A stretch of 64,000 nt of DNA, from contig DASPLX010000049.1 of NCBI GenBank assembly GCA_035627375.1, positions 7,131 to 71,130 on the forward strand. Reading direction: 5' to 3'. The translations under genes and the position numbers were made by a program. Shown here one piece after another: positions 40,329 through 50,055 of the stretch (the first letter of the stretch is position 1; each line of letters begins with the position of its first letter). The notes under the pieces are model-generated. The model ran no database searches, was not told the DNA's origin, and was given only the letters and a program-made list of their open reading frames with translations. This DNA is from DASPLX01 sp035627375 (lineage in GTDB: Bacteria > Pseudomonadota > Gammaproteobacteria > Burkholderiales > Burkholderiaceae_D).

Positions 40329-43253
40329 TTATTGGCAGGCTTCGCATTCTTCGAAGCCAGGGTCGCCCGGGCGAAGCGTGCAGACCGGCCCGGCAACTTC
40401 GGTCGGTATCGAGAGGCCGGCGGCCGCTCCCGGCGCTGCCGCCGCCATGCCGCTGTTGATGTCCGCCGACACGGCGTTCAACGCGCCGGCCTTGGTGGTC
40501 GACTTCTCGGCATGGGTGGCGCCGATGGTGCGCAGGTAGTAGGTTGTCTTCAAGCCGCGCAGCCAGGCCAGCTTGTAGGTTTCATCGAGCTTCTTGCCGG
40601 ATGCGCCTGCCATATAAATATTGAGCGATTGCGCCTGGTCGATCCATTTCTGGCGGCGCGAGGCGGCTTCCACCAGCCACTTCGGATCGACTTCGAAGGC
40701 CGTCGCGTAGATGTCGCGCAGGTCTTGTGGGATACGGTCGATCTTGGACAGGCTGCCGTCGAAATACTTGAGGTCGGCGATCATCACTTCGTCCCACAGG
40801 CCGCGCGCCTTCAGGTCGCGCACCAGGTACTCGTTGATCTCGGTAAATTCGCCCGACAGGTTCGACTTCACGTACAGGTTCTGATAGGTCGGCTCGATGC
40901 AGGCCGAAACGCCGATGATGTTGGAAATCGTCGCCGTCGGCGCGATCGCCACGCAGTTCGAGTTGCGCATGCCGTACTGCTTGATGCGGTCGCGCAGCGC
41001 GCTCCAATCCATGGTTTCGGAAGTGTCGACGTCCAGGTAGCCGCCGCGCTCCTCGAGCAGCAGCTTCAGGGAATCCTGCGGCAGGATGCCGCGATCCCAC
41101 AGCGAACCGCGGTAGGAACTGTAACGGCCGCGCTCTTCGGCCAGTTCGGTCGAAGCCCAGTAGGCGTAATAGCAGACGGCTTCCATCGAGCGGTCGGCGA
41201 ATTCGACCGCGTCGGCCGAGGCGTAAGGGACGCGCATCATGTGCAGGCAGTCCTGGAAACCCATGATGCCGAGGCCGACCGGGCGATGGCGCAGGTTGGA
41301 ATCGCGCGCCTTCTTGACCGCGTAATAGTTGATGTCGATCACGTTGTCGAGCATGCGCATGGCGGTGCGGACCGTCTTCTGCAGCTTGGCGTGATCCAGC
41401 TTGCCGTCCTTCATGTGGGCCGGCAGGTTGACCGAACCGAGGTTGCAGACCGCGATTTCGGAATCGTTGGTGTTGAGCGTGATCTCGGTGCACAGGTTGG
41501 AGCTGTGGACGACGCCGACATGCTGCTGCGGCGAACGGATATTGCACGGGTCCTTGAAGGTGATCCACGGATGACCGGTCTCGAACAGCATCGACAGCAT
41601 CTTGCGCCACAGGTCGAGCGCCTGGACTTTCTTGAACAGCTTCAGTTCGCCTCGGGCCGCCTTGGCTTCATAGGCGGTATAGGCTTCCTCGAAGGCGCGG
41701 CCGACCTTGTCGTGCAGGTCCGGCACGTCGGCCGGCGAGAACAGCGTCCACTCGCCCTTTTCCATCACGCGCTTCATGAACAGGTCGGGAATCCAGTTGG
41801 CCGTGTTCATGTCGTGCGTGCGGCGACGGTCGTCGCCGGTGTTCTTGCGCAGATCCAGGAATTCCTCGACATCCATGTGCCAGGTTTCCAGGTAGGCGCA
41901 GACCGCGCCCTTGCGCTTGCCGCCCTGGTTGACCGCGACGGCGGTATCGTTCACGACCTTCAGGAAGGGGACGACGCCTTGCGACTTGCCGTTGGTGCCC
42001 TTGATGTGGGAACCGAGGGCGCGCACCGGGGTCCAGTCGTTGCCGAGACCGCCGGCGAACTTGGCCAGCAGCGCGTTTTCCTTGATCGCTTCGAAGATGC
42101 CGTCGAGGTCGTCCGACACCGTTGTCAGGTAGCACGACGACAGCTGCGAGCGCAGCGTGCCGGAGTTGAACAGCGTCGGCGTCGAGCTCATGAAGTCGAA
42201 GGTCGACAGCAGGTTGTAGAACTCGATGGCGCGCGCCTCGCGGTCGATCTCGTTCAAGGCCAGGCCCATGGCGACGCGCATGTAGAAAGCCTGCGGCATT
42301 TCGATGCGGGTGCCGCGGATGTGCAGGAAGTAGCGGTCGTATAGGGTCTGCAGACCGAGATAGCCGAACTGCAGGTCGCGCTCCGGCACGATCGACTCGG
42401 CCAGTTTCTTCAGGTCGAACTGTTCCAGCTTGGGGTCGAGCAGTTCGGCGGCGACGCCTTTCTTGATGAATTTCGGGAAGTAGTCAATATAGTGTTCGTT
42501 GGCGTCGGCCTGGGCGACCTCTTGCCCGAACACTTCCTTGCGGATCGTGTGCATCAGGAGGCGCGCGGTGACCTGGCTGTAGGCGGGGTCCTTTTCCATC
42601 AGCGCGCGGGCGGCCAGGATGGCCGACTTGTGCAATTCCTCGACCGGCACGCCGTCATACAGGTTCTTGACCGTCTCGGCCAGGATCGCTTGCGCGTCGA
42701 CATGCTTTTCCAGGCCGATGCAGGCCGAAGTGATCAGCGTGCGCACCTGCTCCATGTCGAGCGGCCGGCGCTGGCCGTTCTCGACGACATGGATTTGCGC
42801 CGACGCGGCTTCGGGTTTCGCGGCTTGCTGCTGGGCACGCTCCTCCATGCGCTTGGCGCGGTACAGGACGTAGGCGCGGGCGACGTCGTGCTCGCCCGAA
42901 CGCATCAGGGCCAGTTCGACCTGGTCCTGCACGTCTTCGATGTGGAAAGTGCCGCCGGCCGGTTGACGGCGGACCAGCGCCGTCACCACGTTCGATGTCA
43001 GCTGTTCGACCAGTTCGCGCACACGCGCGGAGGCTGCTCCCTGGCCGCCGTTGACGGCCAGGAAGGCCTTGGTCATCGCGATCGATATCTTCGACGGCTC
43101 GAAACCGACTACCGCGCCGTTGCGGCGGATGATCTTGTAGTCGGCCAGGCTGACGGAAGCATTGCCGGGCGCGGCGACGGAACCCTGGAACGACGGCGCG
43201 ACGACATTGAACTCGGTGGGGGCTTTGACGGAAATATCTGGGGACGAGTGCAT
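40329..43253 (-). CDS. nrdA: Class Ia ribonucleotide reductase, alpha subunit
   Basis: A 974-residue catalytic subunit. The N-terminus carries an ATP-cone (KIIRRNGAVVGFEPSKISIA) and a second cone-like stretch (ENGQRRPLDMEQVRTLITSA). The barrel core includes SSCYLTTVSDDLDGIFEAIK, FAGGLGNDWTPVRALG, SSNLCTEITLN, NCVAIAPTATISNIIGVSAC and the C-terminal redox pair CEAC (FEECEACQ at the end). Length exceeds E. coli NrdA because of the extra N-terminal region. Paired NrdR boxes lie about 270-315 bp upstream. It supplies dNTPs with nrdB. Confidence 0.97.
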   Translation of the reverse strand: MHSSPDISVKAPTEFNVVAPSFQGSVAAPGNASVSLADYKIIRRNGAVVGFEPSKISIAMTKAFLAVNGGQGAASARVRELVEQLTSNVVTALVRRQPAGGTFHIEDVQDQVELALMRSGEHDVARAYVLYRAKRMEERAQQQAAKPEAASAQIHVVENGQRRPLDMEQVRTLITSACIGLEKHVDAQAILAETVKNLYDGVPVEELHKSAILAARALMEKDPAYSQVTARLLMHTIRKEVFGQEVAQADANEHYIDYFPKFIKKGVAAELLDPKLEQFDLKKLAESIVPERDLQFGYLGLQTLYDRYFLHIRGTRIEMPQAFYMRVAMGLALNEIDREARAIEFYNLLSTFDFMSSTPTLFNSGTLRSQLSSCYLTTVSDDLDGIFEAIKENALLAKFAGGLGNDWTPVRALGSHIKGTNGKSQGVVPFLKVVNDTAVAVNQGGKRKGAVCAYLETWHMDVEEFLDLRKNTGDDRRRTHDMNTANWIPDLFMKRVMEKGEWTLFSPADVPDLHDKVGRAFEEAYTAYEAKAARGELKLFKKVQALDLWRKMLSMLFETGHPWITFKDPCNIRSPQQHVGVVHSSNLCTEITLNTNDSEIAVCNLGSVNLPAHMKDGKLDHAKLQKTVRTAMRMLDNVIDINYYAVKKARDSNLRHRPVGLGIMGFQDCLHMMRVPYASADAVEFADRSMEAVCYYAYWASTELAEERGRYSSYRGSLWDRGILPQDSLKLLLEERGGYLDVDTSETMDWSALRDRIKQYGMRNSNCVAIAPTATISNIIGVSACIEPTYQNLYVKSNLSGEFTEINEYLVRDLKARGLWDEVMIADLKYFDGSLSKIDRIPQDLRDIYATAFEVDPKWLVEAASRRQKWIDQAQSLNIYMAGASGKKLDETYKLAWLRGLKTTYYLRTIGATHAEKSTTKAGALNAVSADINSGMAAAAPGAAAGLSIPTEVAGPVCTLRPGDPGFEECEACQ

Positions 43254-43520
43254 TGAGCCTCCTTCGATTATTTAGTTAACAGAGCGTCGGTCGAACCGGC
43301 GATGTTGGTTATTAATGTGCCGCTGGGTATCGCGCTTGATGTCGCGATTGCGCCGCAGCTATCAAATATCCTTCGACGCGCGGCTTGCGCCGCACATCAG
43401 GTCTAACCGGTTGTTTTTTTAGGAGGGCTGTACCGGCCCCGAGCAACATGATTTATGCAATTACGTTGAGGAACTACACAGAACAGCCCGTAAGAAGTAC
43501 CACGGAAAGAATCGCGACCA

Positions 43521-43567
43521 GCACTATATCTAGTAGTGTAGGTCGCGACGTGCACTAATTCTAGTGC
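43521..43567. promoter_or_regulatory. Paired NrdR boxes upstream of nrdAB
   Basis: Two 16-bp sites, GCACTATATCTAGTAG (43521-43536) and GCACTAATTCTAGTGC (43552-43567), begin 31 bp apart, i.e. three helical turns, as in known NrdR box pairs. The second is a near-perfect palindrome. The first is framed by TCGCGACC (43512-43519) and GGTCGCGA (43541-43548), another inverted repeat. A TATAGT hexamer on the minus strand overlaps box one. The remaining 43254-43520 leader holds no gene. Confidence 0.8.
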
Positions 43568-43606
43568 GCTGAATTTGACGTTGCAATAATTTTCGTCGGA
43601 ATTTTT

Positions 43607-44239
43607 TTACGGCAACCCCGTTGACTTTTCGGGAAAGCAGAGCGCATGCGGGTTTGAGGGCGATGGGGTTTGCGCAACAACTGCCTGCTGATACAACTGT
43701 CGAACGCGGAACCAGTCGAAATGCGGCCCGGGATCGGATTTGCGTCCAGGCGCGATATGCTCATGGCCTGCGGCGGCATTCAGCGGATAACGCGCGCCAA
43801 GCGCGCAAGCCAGGGCGGCTAGCGTCTTGTACTGGGCATCCTCGAACGCCTCGAAATCGGTTCCTTCCAATTCTATGCCGATCGAGAAATCGTTGCAGCG
43901 CTCGCGGCCGCGAAAGGAGGATACGCCGGCATGCCACGCGCGCTCGTCCGTCGATACGAATTGCAGTAGCGATCCGTCGCGCCGGATCAGGAAATGCGCC
44001 GAGACCCGCAAGCCGCGCAACTGATCGAAATAGGGATGCGCATCGCAATCGAGCTGGTTGGTGAACAATTCGATGATCTGCTGTCCGCCGAATTCCCCCG
44101 GCGGCAGGCTGATGTTATGGATCACCAGCAAATCGACGGCAACGCCGTCCGGCCGCGCATCGCGATTGGGCGATTGCACGTGCCGGGCCTGGCGGCACCA
44201 GCCAGCGCCATCGATCGTCAACATTGCCGGGCGTCGCAT
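43607..44239 (-). CDS. ampD: 1,6-anhydro-N-acetylmuramyl-L-alanine amidase
   Basis: A 210-residue cytoplasmic zinc amidase for recycling muropeptides. Zinc ligands are the His in LLVIHNISLPPGEFGGQ, the His in AAGHEHIAPGRKSDPG and the Asp of KSDPG. HFLIRRDGSLLQFVSTDERA and IGIELEGTDFEAFEDAQY are other family motifs. ATG 44239 (MRRPAMLTIDGAG) has GGAA five bases upstream and starts one base after the pilR stop. ATG 44224 is closer to the usual AmpD start. The tail of about 25 residues is proline-rich. Confidence 0.93.
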   Translation of the reverse strand: MRRPAMLTIDGAGWCRQARHVQSPNRDARPDGVAVDLLVIHNISLPPGEFGGQQIIELFTNQLDCDAHPYFDQLRGLRVSAHFLIRRDGSLLQFVSTDERAWHAGVSSFRGRERCNDFSIGIELEGTDFEAFEDAQYKTLAALACALGARYPLNAAAGHEHIAPGRKSDPGPHFDWFRVRQLYQQAVVAQTPSPSNPHALCFPEKSTGLP

Positions 44240-44240
44240 G

Positions 44241-45716
44241 TCATTCCGGCTCGTGAATCGCCAACCTTTGCATGCGGTAGCGCAACTGGCGGAAGCTGAT
44301 GCCGAGCAGTTCGGCCGCCTGCGTCCGGTTGTAATGCGTCTTGGCGAGCGCGCGGCGGATGATCTCGCGCTCGACCTGGTCGAGATGATCCGGCAAGGAT
44401 GACGGCAAATCCGCATCCCGGACAATCGGTGCCGTCTTGACCTCCGCTGCCGGGGCGGGAACGGGCGCTGCCGTCCGGGCCGCCTCGGCCGGCGGTTCGG
44501 CGGCCGGCGCCGGCGCCATATCCGCCGCGAGACAATTCTTCAGGCCGAGATCGGCCGTCTCGATGACGCCGTCGTTGGCAAAGGCCAGGGCGCGCTCAAG
44601 AATATTCTCGAGTTCGCGCACGTTGCCGGGAAAATGATAGGCCGTCAGCGCCTCGAGCGCCTGCGGAGCAAGCACCGTAGTGCCGACCGCGGACCCGCCG
44701 GCGGCAGCGTCGTTGCCAGGCGCCGCCAGCTTGTGCAGGATCGTCTCGGCAAGCAAACCGATATCGTCGCGCCGCTCGCGCAAGGGCGGCAGTTTCAGTT
44801 CGATGACGTTGAGCCGGTAATACAAATCCTGGCGGAATTTGCCTCGCTCCACGCACTCGGCCAGATTCTGATGCGTCGCGCTGACGATGCGCACGTCGAC
44901 CGGCTCCTCGACCGTGGCGCCGACCTTGCGCACCTTGCGTTCCTGTATGGCCCGCAACAGCTTGACCTGCATCGCCAGCGGCAGGTCGGCCACTTCGTCC
45001 AACAGGAGCGTACCGCCGTTGGCCGCCTGGAAGAATCCGTCGCGATCTTCGGCGGCGCCGGTAAATGCGCCCTTGCGGTAACCGAAGAACTCCGCTTCCA
45101 TCAGCGATTCCGGAATCGCGCCGCAATTGACGGCCACGAACGGTTTGCCGGCCCGCGCGCTTTGCGCATGGATATCGCGCGCCGCCAGTTCCTTGCCGCT
45201 GCCCGACTCGCCTGAAATCGCCACCGGCGCCATGCTGCGGGCCAGGCGCGCGATCTGCGCGCGCAAGTCCTGGATCGCCGCCGATCGTCCGATCAACCGC
45301 GACGGCGCGGCGCCGTCGGCTTGCCGCCCGGCCGGCTGGCTTGCCGCCTGGTTGGTACGCAGCGCGGATTGCACCATCTGGCGCAGCTGGTCGAGCGCCA
45401 CCGGCTTGGTGACGTAGTCGAAGGCGCCCGCCTTGAGCGCGGCGACAGCGTTGTCGGCGCTGCCGAAGGCGGTGATGACGGCGATCGGCGTATTCCGCTC
45501 CGCGGCCGACACTTCCCGGACCAGTTCGATGCCGAGCCCGTCCGGCAAGCGCATGTCGGTCAGCACTAGCGCATATTCCCGCTCCGCCAGATGGCGGCGC
45601 GCGGCATCAAGCGACCCGGCGCTGTCCACATCGAGTCCCATCTTGAGCAGGGTGATCTCGATCAGCTCGCGCAAATCGGCTTCGTCGTCGACGATCAGGA
45701 TACGTGGTGCACTCAT
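44241..45716 (-). CDS. pilR: PilR-type sigma-54 response regulator
   Basis: A 491-residue NtrC-family activator. It has a receiver with phosphoacceptor D54 (LVLTDMRLPDG), an AAA+ domain with Walker A ISGESGSGKELAARDIHAQS and the sigma-54 contact GAFTGA in YRKGAFTGAAEDRDG, Walker B LLLDEVADLP, and a C-terminal Fis-type helix-turn-helix (YNRTQAAELLGISFRQLRYR). It lies 6 bp after the PilS-type kinase. In pilus systems this pair activates pilA transcription. pilA is not in the window. Confidence 0.92.
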   Translation of the reverse strand: MSAPRILIVDDEADLRELIEITLLKMGLDVDSAGSLDAARRHLAEREYALVLTDMRLPDGLGIELVREVSAAERNTPIAVITAFGSADNAVAALKAGAFDYVTKPVALDQLRQMVQSALRTNQAASQPAGRQADGAAPSRLIGRSAAIQDLRAQIARLARSMAPVAISGESGSGKELAARDIHAQSARAGKPFVAVNCGAIPESLMEAEFFGYRKGAFTGAAEDRDGFFQAANGGTLLLDEVADLPLAMQVKLLRAIQERKVRKVGATVEEPVDVRIVSATHQNLAECVERGKFRQDLYYRLNVIELKLPPLRERRDDIGLLAETILHKLAAPGNDAAAGGSAVGTTVLAPQALEALTAYHFPGNVRELENILERALAFANDGVIETADLGLKNCLAADMAPAPAAEPPAEAARTAAPVPAPAAEVKTAPIVRDADLPSSLPDHLDQVEREIIRRALAKTHYNRTQAAELLGISFRQLRYRMQRLAIHEPE

Positions 45717-45722
45717 GTTCTT

Positions 45723-47522
45723 TTAATGTTCAATGGGGAAACCGGCCTCTCCCGCGGCGGACCGCCCCGCGTCCGGCGCCTGTGCTTCCGGCATCCTGGC
45801 GCCGCCGGCCTCCGTGGCGGCAAAAGTGATGACGAAACGTCCGCTGGCCTCGCCGTAGTTTTGATCCGCCACCTCGGCGCGGAATTCGTAATCGATAATC
45901 GCACCGTTATTCAAGCACAATTCGCGCGCCAAGTAGAGACCCAGGCCGGTTCCCTTGCTCGAGGTCGTGTAAAACGGCTCGAACAGGTGGGCGCGCACCT
46001 CCTGCGAGATCGGAGGACCGTCGTCCCGGACATGCAATTCCAGGCGGTCGGCGATACCCGGCAAGGCGTCGACGCGGATGCAGCCCGGCTTGCCGCTGGC
46101 GTAGCGCAACGCGTTCGACAGCAGGTTGGTCACGACTTCGCGCAGATGAAGCGGGTCGAACCACACCTGGTACTGGTCCATCCGGCCCAGCTCGACGACG
46201 CCGGCCGGCACCGCGTGCATCTCTCGGAATTCTCCGATCAGATCGGCCATGAACGGTCCGAGCGCCAGCGGTTCGTGATACGGTTGGGCCTTACGCGACA
46301 GCTTGAGGATGTCTTCGATCATGCGGTTCAAGCGGGCGACATTGTCGGCGACGATGTGCAGCAGGCGAGCCTGCATCGGGTTGGCGGGCTCTTCGCCGAG
46401 CAGCGACGAGGCATGGGCGATCGCGGACAGGGGGTTACGTACCTCGTGCGCGATGCTGGCGGTCAGGCGTCCCATCGAAGCCAGTTTGAGCTGTTGCGCC
46501 TTGTTTTCGATCTCGCTCACGTCCTGCAGGAAAATGACGGTCCGGTCCTCGCTCAAGCCCTCGGTCTCGACGCTGGCGAAGCGCAACTGCAGGTGCGTAG
46601 CCAGGAGATGGGGGCCGTGCTCGCGCCGGCTGCCGCGCATCGTCAGCGGCGCATGCTGCGAGAATTCGTCGCCCGGCTTGACGACGACATACATCGGCGT
46701 GTCGGCCTGCCCCGGCGCCGCGCCATGCAGGCGCGCGCGCCAGAGCGAGAAGGCATCGGCGATGGGCGTCAGGGAGCGCACGTCGGTCAGCCGGCAATAA
46801 GGTTCGACATACGGCACGTCGAGCCCCAGCATGCGCTCGGCCGCAGGGTTGGCGGTCAGTATTTCCTCGTCCGGGCCGATCACCAGGATGCCGTCGCCCA
46901 TGTCGGCGATGATGAGACGGTTGATCGCTTCCTGCAGGCGCAGATCGATGCCGCGCTGCCGCGCCAGCGCTTCTTCCGTGATCAGGCGAGCCGCCAGGCG
47001 ATTGACCACGATGGCGGTGGCGAAGAACGCCGCGCCGTACAAGCCGGCATGCGACATCGAGGCGTCGGCCGTCAGTTCCAGGATTTGATAGGCGCTTTCC
47101 GTCAACAGGAAAATGGTCGCCGCGGCGGCGAAGAACAGCGCGTGGAGCAGCGGCGACAGGATCGCGCCGCCGGCCAAGGGAAACAGATAGAGGACCGCCA
47201 AGCTGCTATGCGTGCCGCTGACGCTGGTATACAAGATGGAGATGATGGCCAGATCCGCCGCGATCTGCACCCACAATTGCATCAGGAAATGACGCCGGTA
47301 GCGTACCGCGAGGAAAGCGAAGCCTGTCGCCGCGATCAGGTAGCCGAAGCAGCTTTCCCAATACACCAGGTAGTTGCCGACGACGGACTCCTTGCGGAGA
47401 TTGAAGACCAGGTAGAGCAGCAGGACGATGGCGATGACGATGCGCGTCACCGCGAAGGTTTGCAGCGTCCGCCAGAACGTTTCGCGGGTTTGGGTCGTAT
47501 GCGAATGCGGCTCTTGCACCAT
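45723..47522 (-). CDS. pilS: PilS-type membrane sensor histidine kinase
   Basis: A 599-residue kinase. About six membrane segments fill residues 25-180 (for example FAVTRIVIAIVLLLYLVFNL). A PAS-like sensor around 215-330 follows, then the H-box SMGRLTASIAHEVRNPLSAI and ATPase motifs (VVTNLLSNALRYASG, GTGLGLYLARELC). The six-helix sensor followed by PAS is the PilS layout. It pairs with the downstream pilR and follows the PP0621-like gene by 6 bp. Confidence 0.92.
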   Translation of the reverse strand: MVQEPHSHTTQTRETFWRTLQTFAVTRIVIAIVLLLYLVFNLRKESVVGNYLVYWESCFGYLIAATGFAFLAVRYRRHFLMQLWVQIAADLAIISILYTSVSGTHSSLAVLYLFPLAGGAILSPLLHALFFAAAATIFLLTESAYQILELTADASMSHAGLYGAAFFATAIVVNRLAARLITEEALARQRGIDLRLQEAINRLIIADMGDGILVIGPDEEILTANPAAERMLGLDVPYVEPYCRLTDVRSLTPIADAFSLWRARLHGAAPGQADTPMYVVVKPGDEFSQHAPLTMRGSRREHGPHLLATHLQLRFASVETEGLSEDRTVIFLQDVSEIENKAQQLKLASMGRLTASIAHEVRNPLSAIAHASSLLGEEPANPMQARLLHIVADNVARLNRMIEDILKLSRKAQPYHEPLALGPFMADLIGEFREMHAVPAGVVELGRMDQYQVWFDPLHLREVVTNLLSNALRYASGKPGCIRVDALPGIADRLELHVRDDGPPISQEVRAHLFEPFYTTSSKGTGLGLYLARELCLNNGAIIDYEFRAEVADQNYGEASGRFVITFAATEAGGARMPEAQAPDAGRSAAGEAGFPIEH

Positions 47523-47528
47523 GTCGGC

Positions 47529-47771
47529 CTAGTGCGAACCGTGGACGCGCAGGTGTTCCTCGCAGCAAAACGCATCGCCGAGCGCATTGCGCGTCGCCTC
47601 GGAAGCCGGGAAATGAACGCCGCACTGGCGGCATTGCAGCATGGGCTCCGTCGTTCCGGCGCGCGACGCGCGGTTGCTGCGGGCGCTCGCATCGCGGGAG
47701 GCGATGCGGGACTTGTGGCGCAAGGCCAGATAGACCAACACGAACAGCCCGATCCACAACAGGAACTTCAT
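47529..47771 (-). CDS. PP0621-like small membrane protein with a cysteine motif
   Basis: An 80-residue protein. One N-terminal membrane helix (MKFLLWIGLFVLVYLALRHK), a basic Ser/Arg linker, then a metal-binding-like segment with Cys47-x2-Cys50, later CC at 69-70 and His 73/77 (LQCRQCGVHFPASEA...CCEEHLRVHG). This matches the PP0621 family of unknown function found next to pilS. ATG 47771 overlaps the ypjD stop, so the two are coupled. Confidence 0.85.
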   Translation of the reverse strand: MKFLLWIGLFVLVYLALRHKSRIASRDASARSNRASRAGTTEPMLQCRQCGVHFPASEATRNALGDAFCCEEHLRVHGSH

Positions 47772-48577
47772 GCAAGACCCCGGTGCAACACGACTTCCAG
47801 CACGAAACGGCTGCCGACATAGGCCAGCAACAGGGTCGCGAAACCGGACAGGGTGAAAGAGAGCGCCGTCTTGCCGCGCCAGCCGCGCCAATGCCGCCCG
47901 GCCAGCAAGACGCCGAACAGGATCCAGGACAGCATCGTGAAAACCGTCTTGTGATCCCATTTGAGAGCCTTTCCGAACAACTGCTCGGAAAACACGACGC
48001 CCGACAGCACGGTCAGCGAAAGCAGGACGAATCCGAAGCCGATCAGGCGGAACAGCAGCTTTTCCATGGTCAGGAGCGCCGGCAGGCGATCGATCGCGGC
48101 CGCAAACCAGCTGCCCCGCCCCTCCCCGCCGCGCATGTGCAATTGCGACTCCTGCAACGCCATCAGTACGGCGTGAAAGGCGGCGATCGTCAAGGTGCTG
48201 TAGGCGAGAATGGCGATCGCGACATGCCACGGGAACAAGGTCGACCTGCCCGTGAGCGGCACCACGCTGCCGGGAAAGACCAACGGCAGGACGGCGGCTG
48301 CCGCCGCGCACGGAAGCACGAGTATGCGCAGGCCGTCGAGCGTGAAATTGCGGTTTTCCAGCCAATAGGCGCCGACCGATATCCAGAGCGCGGACGACAG
48401 CATGACGGCAAAGCCGAGGCGCAAGGAGCCCGGCACGAACACGTCGACCCACAAGGCGATGCCATGCAGCAGCCAGGCGGCGGCGGTGCCCGCCGCGACC
48501 GCGAGGCGCCGCTCGCCCGGCACGATCGCGCAGCCGGCATACAGCAGCGCGGCCAGAACGAAGAAATAGGTTTCCAT
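47768..48577 (-). CDS. ypjD: YpjD/CcsA-like cytochrome c assembly-type membrane protein
   Basis: A 269-residue inner-membrane protein with eight or so helices. The CcsA/HemX-type core is visible: LFPWHVAIAILAYSTLTIAA with a conserved His, VVFSEQLFGKALKWDHKTVF with the WDHK pair, and FTMLSWILFGVLLAGRHWRG with a later His. ATG 48577 is used; a TTG one codon earlier is unnecessary. ypjD is usually divergent from ffh. Here a two-component pair lies between them. Confidence 0.88.
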   Translation of the reverse strand: METYFFVLAALLYAGCAIVPGERRLAVAAGTAAAWLLHGIALWVDVFVPGSLRLGFAVMLSSALWISVGAYWLENRNFTLDGLRILVLPCAAAAAVLPLVFPGSVVPLTGRSTLFPWHVAIAILAYSTLTIAAFHAVLMALQESQLHMRGGEGRGSWFAAAIDRLPALLTMEKLLFRLIGFGFVLLSLTVLSGVVFSEQLFGKALKWDHKTVFTMLSWILFGVLLAGRHWRGWRGKTALSFTLSGFATLLLAYVGSRFVLEVVLHRGLA

Positions 48578-48716
48578 CAACGGCGATCTTTGAATGAAGG
48601 GTTGGCTTGCCGCGGATCCGGCCGGTCAAGACATCATTGCAGGCCCCGCAAGACGCATCGTCACTGCGACGACTTCCTTCATCCAGTTTACACCAAGTAT
48701 CGGCCGCTCCGGCCCG

Positions 48717-50051
<1,335 letters not shown>

Positions 50052-50055
50052 GGGC

